DNA of 64,000 nucleotides from Daejeonia sp002484105 (GCF_051175565.1 NZ_CP195105.1:2170001-2234000), one strand, 5' to 3'; numbered from the stretch's first letter, positions 27,378 to 36,766 are shown. The notes: a model not told the origin generated them from the letters alone. A program made the numbers and translations.

Positions 27378-28211
27378 ATGGCAATCATCACCTTAACCTC
27401 GGACTACGGAAATGTGGATCATCGTGTGGCAGCAATCAAAGGCAGTATCATGTCTCTGAGCAGCGATATCCGGATTGTGGACATCACCCACGGGATTGAT
27501 GCCTATAACCTGAAGCAGACGGCCTATATCGTGCGCAATGCCTACAGATATTTCCCTGCCGGCTCTGTGCATATTGTTTCGGTAGACAGTTTCTACCGGA
27601 AAGAAGTGAAAAACGTCCTGTACAGGGCAGACGGACATTATTTTATTGCCGCAGACAATGGCGTTCTGGGGCTTGTTCTCTACGACATCAAGCCTGAAGC
27701 AGTATATGAAATTACTCTGAACAACCGTTTTGATGACAAGGTGAATTTTACTTCGACCGATATTTTTGTTCCGGCTGCAGTCCATCTCTGCAATGGCGGA
27801 CTTCCCGAAGTGATCGGGCGTCCTCTTAAAAAGCCGCTTGAAGTGAAGGTCCCCCGTGCTGTACATAATCCGTCCGAAAACATGATTATCGGCGAGGTGA
27901 TGTATATTGATAATTTCGGGAATATCGTCTCCAATATCTCGCGCAAGTTTTTTGAGGATATCTTTATCAAAACGGACGCTGTAAAGTACACGATAAAATT
28001 CCGGAATCTTATTCTCTCAACCATTCATTCACAGTATACAGATTTTATTCCGGACTGGAGCCGCGAACGCGAATACCACGGCAAGTCGGTGGCCATCTTC
28101 AATGATGTAGGGCTGTTGGAACTTTGCGTCTACAAAGGCAATAAACATAATGGTGCGCGCACGCTCTTCGGACTGAAAGTAGGTGAAAAAATCTATATTG
28201 AATTTCAGTAA
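27378..28211 (+). CDS. SAM hydrolase/SAM-dependent halogenase family (DUF62)
   Basis: Protein of 277 aa in the S-adenosylmethionine hydroxide adenosyltransferase family, which splits SAM to adenosine and methionine with water. The family start ITLTSDYGNVDHRVAAIKG carries the conserved Asp of the active site; later conserved parts are DITHGIDAYNLKQTAY, FIAADNGVLGLV and MYIDNFGNIVSNIS. Fluorinase-like halogenases share the fold but carry an extra loop, and hydrolases are the usual form in bacteria. Divergent from phoH. Confidence 0.9.
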   Translation: MAIITLTSDYGNVDHRVAAIKGSIMSLSSDIRIVDITHGIDAYNLKQTAYIVRNAYRYFPAGSVHIVSVDSFYRKEVKNVLYRADGHYFIAADNGVLGLVLYDIKPEAVYEITLNNRFDDKVNFTSTDIFVPAAVHLCNGGLPEVIGRPLKKPLEVKVPRAVHNPSENMIIGEVMYIDNFGNIVSNISRKFFEDIFIKTDAVKYTIKFRNLILSTIHSQYTDFIPDWSREREYHGKSVAIFNDVGLLELCVYKGNKHNGARTLFGLKVGEKIYIEFQ

Positions 28212-28242
28212 GGCCGCCCTGTCCTGCATGATCCAATAAAAT

Positions 28243-28267
28243 ATCCGCAGCTTTTCCGACTGCGGAT
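28243..28267 (-). terminator. terminator between the SAM hydrolase and btuB-type genes
   Basis: ATCCGCAG (28243-28250) and CTGCGGAT (28260-28267) form a perfect 8-bp stem with a 9-nt loop. The minus strand continues ATTTTATT. It probably ends the TonB receptor gene and may also serve the convergent gene. Confidence 0.7.
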
Positions 28268-28290
28268 TCTGTTTCTGATCACAATGTATA

Positions 28291-30207
28291 TCAAAATCTG
28301 TATCCGATGCCCAATGTATAATTCCGGGGCCTTGCAGTATAGCCGATAACGTCTGTATAGGCAGTATTGAAAATGTTTCCTATATTCAGGAAAGCATCTG
28401 TATTTCCGTTGATATTCTGGCTGATGTTCAGATTAAAGAGATTGTAGCTTTTATCAAGGACATTTTCTGTTGCATAGGTTGCCGGATTGTAAAAGGCGTC
28501 ATCTCTTTTGCCCACAAAAACATGACTGATCAAAATCTGTGTGGAACGGAACGGACGTATATCAACATAAGAATTCACACGTTGTTTCGGAATTCTCAGC
28601 ATGGTAGCTTTCTGTTTTTTTTCAACATAACTGAAATTTCCGCCAAAGCCTATATATTCGTTGATTTTATAATCAAAACCAGCATCAAATCCTTTGGACG
28701 TATTTCTGTCTACATTCTGATATTGTCCTGCATAAGTCTGGAAATCCACTACAGCATAGGCAAAGGCGTCTTTTTCCTTTCTTTGAAAGAGACTGGCATT
28801 GACGACAAAACGGCGGTCGCTGGTTCCAAAACTCAGATCTATCTCATGGGACTGATTGGTTTCCGGTTTCAGATTGCTGTTGGGCAGAATATAGGGCAAG
28901 GCTCCGAAATTCTGGTATAACGTTGGGGCAATAAATGCTGTAGCATAAGAATAACCGATTTTGTAGAACATATCACCGCTGTCGCCGAGATAATAAGGAT
29001 TTATACTGTACACCCAATGGCTGCTGTATTTTGAATTATCCGTTATTCGGGTACCTGCATCCAGATGACACCCTTCATAATGGACACTGGCTTTCACATA
29101 ACCTTCATATGTGGAAGTATTGGTATCATCAAACTTAAGCACATCTTCAAGCTGAGTGCCATCCCACGGCACAGACAAATAAGCCATTGACTGTTTCTCG
29201 AACTGGAAACCCGCAACAAAGTCTAGGAAGCCGTTCACTTTATAGTTATTGAAAATATCAAGAATAAAGTCGTCGCCTTTGTACTGATAGCTGTCCTGAT
29301 ATTCCGAGCCGCCTTTGTATTGGTATCGTCTGTCAACATGGTTGTATCGCGTGTTCAGGATCAGTGTTCCGCCATTGTACCGGTACACAGCATTTCCTCC
29401 GGCATAGAGCTGGCTGTCATTTCCGCGTAGCTGCCCGTCAGCAAAAGCACCAGTGTCGTACTGGTAAAGATGATGATTCCATCCCCCGTTCAGGTTTACT
29501 TCAAATTTTGTATTGCTGTATCCGGCACGTACATTCAGATTCTGCTTCTCCCAGCCGTCTTTGTCAAAAGAATCATCACCCTTGGCAGAAGAAAAACCTC
29601 TTGATTTTTCGTTAAAACCATCCACCTGATAATTGAATCCTTTTATTTTTCCTTTAATTTCAGCATTCTGGGCAAATGTGGAAAAAGATCCTCCACGCGC
29701 CGAAATTCTTCCCTCAACAGGTTTTCGGGCAGATTTTTTTGTCTTGATATCAATGACGGACACCGTTGCATTGGAGCCGTAAAGAACCGACGAGGCCCCG
29801 TTCAGTACTTCGATCGATTCTATATTTTCCAGAGACAGCAGACGAAGGTCGGCAACATTATAGTCGCTTCCGGTAACGTCTTTCAGTGGAATGCCATCCA
29901 TCAATATCAATACATTAGAACTTTTTCCGCCACGGATACGCAGCGATTTTGGCTCCGTCGCATTGTTGAAATTTCCGGTAATCTGAAATCCCACAATCCT
30001 GTCAAGCACGTCTGTCAGGCTCTGCCCTTTGTATTTTTCGAGATCTTTGTGGGTGAGCAGTGTAACATTCTTGCCCGTTTTGTAAAGTTGCTGTGGCACT
30101 TTTCCGGCAAGCGTTACCTCTTCAATACTCTTTTCTGTGTTATCCTGAGCGTGAACCCACTGACAAGTAGCCAGCAGAATTCCGATCCATATAATGTTCT
30201 TTTTCAT
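28291..30207 (-). CDS. btuB: TonB-dependent cobalamin receptor
   Basis: Outer-membrane TonB receptor of about 638 aa. It has a signal peptide (IIWIGILLATCQWVHAQ), then the plug domain (KYKGQSLTDVLDRIVGFQI; SLRIRGGKSSNVLILMDGIP; ASSVLYGSNATVSVIDIKT) and a beta-barrel ending in LGIGYRF with terminal Phe. The size is BtuB-like. The decisive evidence is the cobalamin riboswitch just upstream, so vitamin B12 or a corrinoid is the likely cargo. Start 30207 begins a clean signal; the longer frame reads back toward the riboswitch. Confidence 0.88.
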   Translation of the reverse strand: MKKNIIWIGILLATCQWVHAQDNTEKSIEEVTLAGKVPQQLYKTGKNVTLLTHKDLEKYKGQSLTDVLDRIVGFQITGNFNNATEPKSLRIRGGKSSNVLILMDGIPLKDVTGSDYNVADLRLLSLENIESIEVLNGASSVLYGSNATVSVIDIKTKKSARKPVEGRISARGGSFSTFAQNAEIKGKIKGFNYQVDGFNEKSRGFSSAKGDDSFDKDGWEKQNLNVRAGYSNTKFEVNLNGGWNHHLYQYDTGAFADGQLRGNDSQLYAGGNAVYRYNGGTLILNTRYNHVDRRYQYKGGSEYQDSYQYKGDDFILDIFNNYKVNGFLDFVAGFQFEKQSMAYLSVPWDGTQLEDVLKFDDTNTSTYEGYVKASVHYEGCHLDAGTRITDNSKYSSHWVYSINPYYLGDSGDMFYKIGYSYATAFIAPTLYQNFGALPYILPNSNLKPETNQSHEIDLSFGTSDRRFVVNASLFQRKEKDAFAYAVVDFQTYAGQYQNVDRNTSKGFDAGFDYKINEYIGFGGNFSYVEKKQKATMLRIPKQRVNSYVDIRPFRSTQILISHVFVGKRDDAFYNPATYATENVLDKSYNLFNLNISQNINGNTDAFLNIGNIFNTAYTDVIGYTARPRNYTLGIGYRF

Positions 30208-30304
30208 CATCGGGAGATTTATAAAAAACTCCGGAAAACCTGCCCGCTGAAAACTACCACACATCATGTCAGTATCTCAGGCTTTTCCTCCGAAAGCTTT
30301 TTCT

Positions 30305-30466
30305 GTTTTGTACTTCAGCAAGGTCTCCTGGCTTCCGCCGTTCTGCCCCCTTCTCACCTTTCGGCAATGGTATTTGACAGAACTTTTCCCAAAAAACCAG
30401 GAAAATGCGGTCTACAGTTGCGGGGACAGCTCCGGATTTACAACGGATTCCCTTTTCTTAAAGTCA
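30305..30466 (-). promoter_or_regulatory. cobalamin (B12) riboswitch
   Basis: On the minus strand the aptamer core is clear: AAAGGGAATCCG (30446-30457), then TCCGGAGCTGTCCCCGC and AACTGTA, and the B12 box region GGAAGCCAGGAGACCTTGCT near 30317-30336. A TATATTTG -7 box lies just upstream (30469-30476), placing the transcript start near 30462. The aptamer precedes the TonB receptor, as expected for corrinoid uptake genes: bound B12 shuts expression. The expression platform is not obvious; a GCTTT/AAAGC hairpin around GGAGG (near 30282-30300) could mask a ribosome site. Confidence 0.93.
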
Positions 30467-30553
30467 TGCAAATATATCGTTTTCCGGTCAGAAATCAGAA
30501 AACCTTGTCATAATGTTTAAAATTTCGCCTTGATGTTTACAGAATTCTGCAGA

Positions 30554-31033
30554 TTACAGATAAGATCCGTCAAAAGAAAAAGGTAGCAAATCCCGGATGC
30601 AGGCTGCCCGGATAATCTCCCCTTCTATGGAAGAAAAATAGATTTCAATAGGATCTTTCTGGCGGGCTTCGTACTCCAGAATAGACTGGCGGCAGGCGCC
30701 ACATGGCGGTATTGGCACCGGAGAAACCGATCCGGAAGGCGAACCTATCACAAACATTTTGAGAATTTTGGCATTCGGATAGTTGGCAGAAGTCCAGAAA
30801 ATAGCAGTGCGCTCCGCACAAAGTCCCGACGGATAGGCCGCATTCTCCTGATTGCTCCCGGTAATAATTTCGCCATTGTCAAGCAGCAGGGCGCAGCCTA
30901 CCTTAAAATCAGAATATGCTGCATACGCGTTTTTTCGCGCTTCATACGCAGCATCATAGAGTTTCTTCTCTGTAGCACCGAGGTCGTTGCGGGAAGCAAT
31001 TACTTCGTAGGCAATCTTGAATTCTTTTTTCAT
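30554..31033 (-). CDS. cdd: cytidine deaminase
   Basis: Zinc enzyme that deaminates cytidine and deoxycytidine in pyrimidine salvage. The active site reads GLCAERTAIF (Cys ligand and catalytic Glu) and PPCGACRQSILEY (two further Cys ligands), as in tetrameric CDAs. The substrate-binding part FKVGCALLLDNGEIITGSNQEN is present. Length 159 aa is slightly longer than the usual 130-140 because of an N-terminal extension. It is divergent from the OYE gene. Confidence 0.94.
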   Translation of the reverse strand: MKKEFKIAYEVIASRNDLGATEKKLYDAAYEARKNAYAAYSDFKVGCALLLDNGEIITGSNQENAAYPSGLCAERTAIFWTSANYPNAKILKMFVIGSPSGSVSPVPIPPCGACRQSILEYEARQKDPIEIYFSSIEGEIIRAACIRDLLPFSFDGSYL

Positions 31034-31116
31034 AGTTAAAAAAGGGAGTTAAAGATAAGGCTTTTCTGCATATCTGCAATAGTTGAGGCAACAAAAACGA
31101 ATAAAAAATCATTGCA

Positions 31117-31124
31117 TATCTTTG
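31117..31124 (+). promoter_or_regulatory. -7 box TATCTTTG of the OYE gene
   Basis: Exact TAnnTTTG match touching an in-frame ATG at 31125. A transcript from it would start near 31131, so translation must begin at ATG 31140, not at 31125 or further upstream. Confidence 0.5.
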
Positions 31125-31139
31125 ATGGAAAATTTCACC

Positions 31140-32186
31140 ATGCTATTCTCCCCTGTTCGATTCAGAAATCTTGAGCTCAGCAATCGCTGGGTGATGTCCC
31201 CCATGTGCATGTACTCCTGTCAGGACGGTATCCCGTCTGATTTTCATCTTGTGCATTACGGAAGCCGCGCCCAGGGAGGTGCCGGACTGATTATTATGGA
31301 AGCCACCGGTATAGAGCCGGAAGGCCGTATTTCCAACGGATGCATGGGACTCTGGAACGCTGAGCAACAGGAAAAACTTTCCCAGATTGTACGTTTTATT
31401 CATGAAAATACCGCTTCCAAAGCAGGGATACAACTTTCCCATTCAGGCAGAAAAGGTTCTGTAAAAGATGGGGTACAGATTTCACTGGAAGAAGGCTGGG
31501 AAACGGTAGCACCCTCGCCCATTCCCTACAGAGATGGCGAAAGAATTCCGCACGAATTAAGTGAAGAGGAAATCCGTTCCATCATCATCCGTTTCGGGAA
31601 AGCTGCCCAAAGAGCTCTTGAAGCAGGTTTTGACGTTATTGAAATCCATGCAGCACACGGCTACCTCATCCACCAGTTTCTCTCGCCACTTTCCAATCTG
31701 AGGAAAGATCACTATGGCGGCAGTTTTGAAAACAGAATCCGATTTCTTCTTGAAACCGTAGATGAGATCAACAAACACCTCGATCAGGATCATCCGCTTT
31801 TTGTGAGAATTTCAGCTACAGAATACGCCAGCGGTGGCTGGGATATACAACAAAGTATTGCACTGTCCAAAATCCTTAAAGACAAAGATGTAGATTTGGT
31901 AGATGTCTCGTCCGGAGGAAACCTTCAGGGCGCAAAAATCACACTTTTCGATGGATATCAGGTACCTTTTGCTGAAGAAATACGCCGTAAAGCCAACATC
32001 CCCACTGGTGCGGTGGGGCTGATTAAAACAGCTGGACAGGCAGAAAATATTCTGAAATCAAAGCAGGCAGACCTGGTGTTTGTAGGGCGCGAATTGCTGA
32101 GAAATCCGTATCTTCCCACCACCAGCGCAATGCAACTGAATGAAAAATGCTTTTTTCCACATCAGTATGACCGTGCAAAAATCTGA
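31140..32186 (+). CDS. NADPH:flavin oxidoreductase, Old Yellow Enzyme (YqjM/NamA-like)
   Basis: FMN-dependent ene-reductase of 348 aa in the YqjM branch. The start MLFSPVRFRNLELSNRWVMS is family-typical. Active-site residues include the Cys of SPMCMYSC and the His pair in EIHAAHGYLIHQFLSPLSN; the FMN-phosphate site is DLVFVGRELLRNPY. It reduces activated C=C bonds with NADPH; physiological substrates are unknown. Start 31140 is chosen from the promoter position and family N-terminus. Confidence 0.92.
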   Translation: MLFSPVRFRNLELSNRWVMSPMCMYSCQDGIPSDFHLVHYGSRAQGGAGLIIMEATGIEPEGRISNGCMGLWNAEQQEKLSQIVRFIHENTASKAGIQLSHSGRKGSVKDGVQISLEEGWETVAPSPIPYRDGERIPHELSEEEIRSIIIRFGKAAQRALEAGFDVIEIHAAHGYLIHQFLSPLSNLRKDHYGGSFENRIRFLLETVDEINKHLDQDHPLFVRISATEYASGGWDIQQSIALSKILKDKDVDLVDVSSGGNLQGAKITLFDGYQVPFAEEIRRKANIPTGAVGLIKTAGQAENILKSKQADLVFVGRELLRNPYLPTTSAMQLNEKCFFPHQYDRAKI

Positions 32187-32213
32187 CGTTTAAGTTAAAA
32201 AAGCTCTAAGAAT

Positions 32214-32498
32214 ATGGCTCTGGAAGACTATATGCTACCCTGCCTGAACAAAAAACTGTTTGGCGTAGAATGTTTCGGATGCGGATCTCAGCGTGCTTTG
32301 CTCCTGGTTTTGGAAGGCCGTTTTTCGGAGGCTTTTCATATGTTTCCGGCAGTTTATACTTTGATTCTTTTTTTTGGTTGTATCATCATCAGTTTTTTTG
32401 ACAAAAAACGCAGCTACACTGCCATCCTGATCAGCCTTGCCATTGTCAATGCTGTAATCATGGTGGTTTCCTATTATCTCAGACATCCATTACATTAA
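32214..32498 (+). CDS. DUF2752 membrane protein
   Basis: Small 94-aa membrane protein with the DUF2752 motif CFGCGSQRALL near residues 20-30, followed by two hydrophobic segments (VYTLILFFGCIIISFF; ILISLAIVNAVIMVVSYYL). The paired cysteines suggest metal or redox chemistry, unproven. It is 19 bp before the CCC-motif gene, a pairing common in flavobacteria. Confidence 0.8.
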   Translation: MALEDYMLPCLNKKLFGVECFGCGSQRALLLVLEGRFSEAFHMFPAVYTLILFFGCIIISFFDKKRSYTAILISLAIVNAVIMVVSYYLRHPLH

Positions 32499-32517
32499 AA
32501 ATCAAAATTTACAGACT

Positions 32518-32850
32518 ATGAACCAACAAAAATTACCCAATGCCACCACCGTTCTCATTTTAGGAATTGTATCTGTTGTGACGTGCTGTTGCTATGGAAT
32601 TGTAGGAATCGTTACAGGCGGTATAGGATTGTATCTCGCCAACAAAGACAAACGGCTATACCTCGCCAATCCGGAACTTTATTCCGATTACAGCAATCTG
32701 AAAACCGGTCGTATTCTCTGTATCATCGGTATTGTTCTGAGTATTCTGTATCTGATCTATGTGATTGTACTGATTTCAACAGTTGGTGTGGACGCGCTTG
32801 GAGATCCTGAACTAATGCAGGAACGCATCCGTGAAGCCCTCGGACAATAA
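32518..32850 (+). CDS. CCC motif membrane protein
   Basis: A 110-aa protein with two transmembrane segments. Its triple cysteine (VVTCCCYGIVGIV) and the loop NKDKRLYLANPELYSDYSNLKTG followed by RILCIIGIVLSILYLIYVIVL match the flavobacterial CCC-motif family related to DUF4190. It is in tandem with the DUF2752 gene. Function unknown. Confidence 0.8.
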   Translation: MNQQKLPNATTVLILGIVSVVTCCCYGIVGIVTGGIGLYLANKDKRLYLANPELYSDYSNLKTGRILCIIGIVLSILYLIYVIVLISTVGVDALGDPELMQERIREALGQ

Positions 32851-33084
32851 AAAATCCAGAAACCGGCAACCCTACATTGAATATTTCATGTATGATAGAG
32901 TGATTTTACTGATTTTTAAATATTTACTTTTTTTATCATGTAACAAAGCTTAGTTTATAAAAATCCAAACTTTGAATTTTCAACTTATACACTTTTGGGG
33001 ATTATATCCGGGTAAAAGAAAAACGGTTAAATCTGAGTAGGATTATCTGTGCTTTTTATTTTTTTTCTATGTATCCCCATAAAA

Positions 33085-33109
33085 AAAGACCGTCTTTAGG
33101 ACCGTCTTT
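33085..33109 (-). terminator. bidirectional hairpin after the GLPGLI genes
   Basis: AAAGAC-C-GTC pairs with GAC-C-GTCTTT around a 5-nt loop with one C-C mismatch. The minus strand continues with T-rich sequence and the plus strand with TTTT. It lies 16 bp after the GLPGLI stop. The rest of 32851-33124 is A+T-rich and shows no gene. Confidence 0.55.
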
Positions 33110-33124
33110 TCGTTTGGGCAGGGA

Positions 33125-34027
33125 TTACTGATACAAATCCGGCTGTATCGGGTTGTTGTTCTTGCGGATCTGCTCTTTGGCATTTTGCTCTATGGCGCGG
33201 ATGGCCTGCTGATTATCAGTGGTTTCCTTGCCACCCGGACCGCTGAAACGGATGCTTACCTTGGTATTTCCACCTGCTTTCATGAGCATTTCGCGCATAT
33301 TCTTGGCAGGATCGTTCACATAAGCCTTCCAGAGTTTCCGGAACTGTTTCATGGTGATATCGATGGCTTTGCTGTTAAAATTACTGATAACCACGCCCTG
33401 AGGAAGGGCTTCTTTTTCTTTTTCGGCAGGGGTTTCAAAAGGTTTCACGCCTTCCAGTGTCATGATATGCGAAGCGGTTGCGTCCTCAATTTTTACAATA
33501 AGACCCGGAAGTCCATAGAACGTATAAGGTCCGTCCTGAATGGGGATTTCATTGGCGAACCAAGCCGTCCAGTGGCGTCCGCCAAAGTCTGTCTCTGCCT
33601 TTTGGGTATTCCATGAACCGATTTTCTGCTGATCCGGTAAAATTTTCCATACCGGTTTTTCCTCTTCGGCAACTTTATACTTGTCCGAGCTGATACTGGT
33701 AAACAGAAAAACTTTGTAATCAGGATACGATTTGGTAACGGAATAGGGCACCGTTCCGGGTTTCGTAGTTCTGTTGATATTGAAATTTGTGCTTCCGGAG
33801 CGGATTTGTTTTGCCAGATCAGCCTGCGAGATGGAATCGGCAACAAACATGCTGTGGCTGTAGTAGCGCGAGCCGTCTTTCGTGACATCCAGCAGCATCA
33901 TGTCAGTCTGTATCTCTTCCCGGTTGGCAGAGTCGGGGATATATTTGTAATCATAAAAAAAGCGCTGGTTCTGGGCACTCGTCCATACAGATGTGCATGC
34001 GAGTAAAAAAAAGAGTATTTTTTTCAT
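33125..34027 (-). CDS. GLPGLI family secreted protein
   Basis: Exported 300-aa protein (signal ILFFLLACTSVWTSAQ). The family hallmark GLPGLIVKIEDATASH follows GRHWTAWFANEIPIQDGPY, and the N-terminal YDYKYIPDS strand is typical. GLPGLI proteins are Bacteroidota-specific, lack a known enzyme activity and often sit beside surface or outer-membrane proteins. It follows a second GLPGLI gene with one base between, an obvious tandem duplication. Near the C-terminus an extra segment (SIRFSGPGGKETTDN) is absent from the paralog. Confidence 0.93.
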   Translation of the reverse strand: MKKILFFLLACTSVWTSAQNQRFFYDYKYIPDSANREEIQTDMMLLDVTKDGSRYYSHSMFVADSISQADLAKQIRSGSTNFNINRTTKPGTVPYSVTKSYPDYKVFLFTSISSDKYKVAEEEKPVWKILPDQQKIGSWNTQKAETDFGGRHWTAWFANEIPIQDGPYTFYGLPGLIVKIEDATASHIMTLEGVKPFETPAEKEKEALPQGVVISNFNSKAIDITMKQFRKLWKAYVNDPAKNMREMLMKAGGNTKVSIRFSGPGGKETTDNQQAIRAIEQNAKEQIRKNNNPIQPDLYQ

Positions 34028-34028
34028 A

Positions 34029-34856
34029 TCAGTTAAGTTCTATTCGGTTGTTGTTTTTTCGGATATTTTCTTTCAGCTGCCTCTCACGGTCTTTCATCCA
34101 TCGGGCAGTCTCGGCACTGCTATCCATTTTCATGACAATATTGCCCATGCTCATTTGTTTCAGGCCCTTGGTGGGGTCGTTTTCATATTCTTTCAGCAGC
34201 TTGTTATATTGCTTCTGGGTTACTTCTATTTCCTTTCCCGTAAATACGTTATAGTCGGTATCCCTGTTTCCGGTATCTTTGATTTCCTGAAGGGTAAACT
34301 GATGCGAACCGTCGCTGTCGGAGATCTTCACAATCAGTCCCGGAAGTCCATGGAATTTGTACGGGCCGTCCTGAATCGGGATCTCTTCGGTAAACCACGC
34401 AATCCAGTGCCGTCCGGCAAAGTCGGTTTCTGCTCTCTGTGTACTGAAATGTCCTGTTTTCTGTTTTTCGGGGATCACCTTCCATTCCATTGGGCGGTCT
34501 TCTTCAATGCGGTATTTGTCTGTAAATATGCTGGCATGGAGATAGGTGGAATACTCCGGATAATTTTTGGTTACTGAATTACGGATATTCCCTTTTCTGT
34601 CGCTGTTTTTAATGTTGATGGCACCCGTCATTTTCAACTGATTTTCGAGGTTTATCTTCATCAGGGAGTCCGACCTGTAAACGGTGTAGCTGTAAAATTT
34701 AGAACCGGTTTTACCTACTTCCAGACACATCTGCTCGGTAAGGACAGAATCTCTTCTTGTAGAGTCCGGAGCATAACGGTATTCATAGAAAAATCTGCGG
34801 TTCTGCCCATTCATCATCATAGCAAGAAAAACCAGGACAATAGAATAATGTTTCAT
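34029..34856 (-). CDS. GLPGLI family secreted protein (paralog)
   Basis: A 275-aa paralog of the next gene with the same order: signal (IVLVFLAMMMNGQ), YEYRYAPDSTRRD, GRHWIAWFTEEIPIQDGPY and GLPGLIVKISDSDGSH. The pair shares the C-terminal ending RKNNNRIELN/RKNNNPIQPD. A terminator upstream separates it from the M56 gene, so the two GLPGLI genes are their own unit. Function unknown. Confidence 0.92.
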   Translation of the reverse strand: MKHYSIVLVFLAMMMNGQNRRFFYEYRYAPDSTRRDSVLTEQMCLEVGKTGSKFYSYTVYRSDSLMKINLENQLKMTGAINIKNSDRKGNIRNSVTKNYPEYSTYLHASIFTDKYRIEEDRPMEWKVIPEKQKTGHFSTQRAETDFAGRHWIAWFTEEIPIQDGPYKFHGLPGLIVKISDSDGSHQFTLQEIKDTGNRDTDYNVFTGKEIEVTQKQYNKLLKEYENDPTKGLKQMSMGNIVMKMDSSAETARWMKDRERQLKENIRKNNNRIELN

Positions 34857-34885
34857 AAAAAGATTTAAAAGCTAAATGTACAAAA

Positions 34886-34908
34886 AACCGCCGGTTCTGA
34901 CGACGGTT
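34886..34908 (-). terminator. terminator of the blaI-M56 operon
   Basis: On the minus strand AACCGTCG and CGGCGGTT pair over 8 positions (one wobble), 7-nt loop, then TTTT. It lies 20 bp after the M56 stop. Confidence 0.8.
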
Positions 34909-34927
34909 CCTGGATGATTGATGTTAA

Positions 34928-36766
34928 CTATCTGGTTTTGATATGAATTTCTCCGGATTGATTGTTCTTATTAACATTGATGGATTCTATGTCAGAAGGG
35001 TTCAGTTTATGGGCTTCGTCCATCGTGCTGGCTTTTCCGTTGATAAAGACTTTCAGATTCTGATTTTTGACATTGATCATCCCCTTGAATTCCTTTGGGG
35101 AAGAAGATTGGTAGGAATACGAATAGCTCAGCGGTCCTTCTATTGCCTTCGGAGATGTCTTAAACTGTATCCCGGAAATCCCGTACTTCAGCCCTTTTTC
35201 TTTAAGAATTGCCCGTCTTTCCTCGTCGAGTTTTTGTTGTTTGCGGTTCAGGTTGTCGAGTTTTCTCTTTTCTTTTTTTGTAAGACCTTTCCCGTTCTCT
35301 ATACTGAACGCTTTCATCGGCGTAAAAGCGCTTTTATCCATTTTAAAGAAATGGTTTTCGTCCTGGTTGCGCAGGATGAAGCCCTTCCTTCCGCTGGGGG
35401 TCGTAAAGACCTTCATATTGCCGGTATTGCTGATAACCGTGTCGATGTTGATATCCGGAAGCATGAAGATTTTGAAATCTGTCCGGGCTTTTCCGATCCT
35501 GCTTGGGACACTGTCCTGCCTCATATCATTAAAATAATGACGAATACTTTTCCAGTCCTTGTCGGTCATATCATTCCGATGCGGGTTTTTTGGTGCGGCA
35601 ATATGGTCCAGTTGGCTGCTTATTTTCCGGATATCCTGCATCTTCGCCTGATATTCTTCACTGCCGGTTCCTTTTGTTTTTCTTATGGCATCCAGTTCAT
35701 CAAATTTTCTGGCAGCTTCGGCTTTCAGTTGTTCTGCTTTTGCATGTTCTTCCTGAATTCTGTCTGCGGCTTTGGCAATTTTTTCCTGCTGCAATTTCAC
35801 CAGTTCATCATGGTTGCCTGTACGTGTGGTATCAGCGACAGGAATATCCATGTTTCTGATCATGGTTGCTATTGCATGATTGGTGGTGCGGATTTCCGTA
35901 TTTTTTGCATTGACGAAGTAGGCAAAGGCTACGGCAAATGTAAGGGGCAGCGCGGCAAGTTTGCGCACATATCCATATTGGGTTTTAGATTTCTGTAACA
36001 TTGTGAGTCTTTTTTTTAGGTTAGAATTAAGGAACGGACTGGTGGCAGGCAGCACTTTTCCGGAAAAGTGGCTTGCGAGCAGCATCTGCGCAAATGCTTT
36101 GGTGTCCGCGTGTTGTACAGTTTTATGGTCGGCCAGATATTCGTGGATAAGATGGAGTTCCTTTTTGATGAAATAGAAAAACGGATTGAACCAGAATACA
36201 GCCGTCAAAGCTTCTGCAAGAAGTTTGTCTACAGAATGTTTCTGTTCGATGTGTACCATTTCGTGCTTCAGGATCTGACGTCCGAGATCCGACTGTATCA
36301 GGATGGTATCCTTCCAGAACAGGTTGCGGAAAAATGAAAAAGGCGCATCCGGGAGATTGGTCTGATAGAAGCGTATACCTTCAAAAACCTCTTTTCTGTA
36401 CCTTTTCCTGAAGGTTTGGATCTTAAGGATCCCGGCGATCAGCCTGCCTGAAAAAAAGACAGAAACCAATCCAGCAAAGACAGCAATAAGTTGAAAATAA
36501 ATGATATCATGATGTTCAGTTTTTATATTGTTGATGTTCTGCAGTTTCAGATACAGCAGATACAGCAGATACAGTTCATTGTCCGGCTCTATGGTAAAAT
36601 CGTCTACCCGAAGCAGCGGCAGCAGTACCGAAACCACAAGGATACTGACCAGATAAAACCTGTTGTAATGGTGGAAGGTTCTGTCTTTTAGAAACAACTG
36701 ATAGTAGAGAAACATTACACCGGAACACAAGATAACTTTACCGGCATAGAGCATAAGGGCTTCCAT
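34928..36766 (-). CDS. M56 family metallopeptidase (BlaR1-like) with long periplasmic tail
   Basis: Membrane zinc protease of 612 aa. Helices lie at about 5-55 and near 90-115, the cytoplasmic protease core has HEMVHIEQKH (zinc His pair and catalytic Glu) and later HEYLADH, and a further helix is KLAALPLTFAVAFAYFV (about 270). The remaining ~330 residues are charged and helical (EEHAKAEQLKAEAARKFDE) and end in a TonB plug-like pattern (INVKNQNLKVFINGKASTMD). It starts inside the BlaI stop (TGATG overlap), so BlaI is its probable substrate or partner. No penicillin-binding domain is seen. Confidence 0.87.
   Translation of the reverse strand: MEALMLYAGKVILCSGVMFLYYQLFLKDRTFHHYNRFYLVSILVVSVLLPLLRVDDFTIEPDNELYLLYLLYLKLQNINNIKTEHHDIIYFQLIAVFAGLVSVFFSGRLIAGILKIQTFRKRYRKEVFEGIRFYQTNLPDAPFSFFRNLFWKDTILIQSDLGRQILKHEMVHIEQKHSVDKLLAEALTAVFWFNPFFYFIKKELHLIHEYLADHKTVQHADTKAFAQMLLASHFSGKVLPATSPFLNSNLKKRLTMLQKSKTQYGYVRKLAALPLTFAVAFAYFVNAKNTEIRTTNHAIATMIRNMDIPVADTTRTGNHDELVKLQQEKIAKAADRIQEEHAKAEQLKAEAARKFDELDAIRKTKGTGSEEYQAKMQDIRKISSQLDHIAAPKNPHRNDMTDKDWKSIRHYFNDMRQDSVPSRIGKARTDFKIFMLPDINIDTVISNTGNMKVFTTPSGRKGFILRNQDENHFFKMDKSAFTPMKAFSIENGKGLTKKEKRKLDNLNRKQQKLDEERRAILKEKGLKYGISGIQFKTSPKAIEGPLSYSYSYQSSSPKEFKGMINVKNQNLKVFINGKASTMDEAHKLNPSDIESINVNKNNQSGEIHIKTR

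Noticed and set aside
27378..28211. Fluorinase/chlorinase
   Set aside because: The protein fits the DUF62 hydroxide adenosyltransferase pattern and length, without an evident halogenase-specific insertion.
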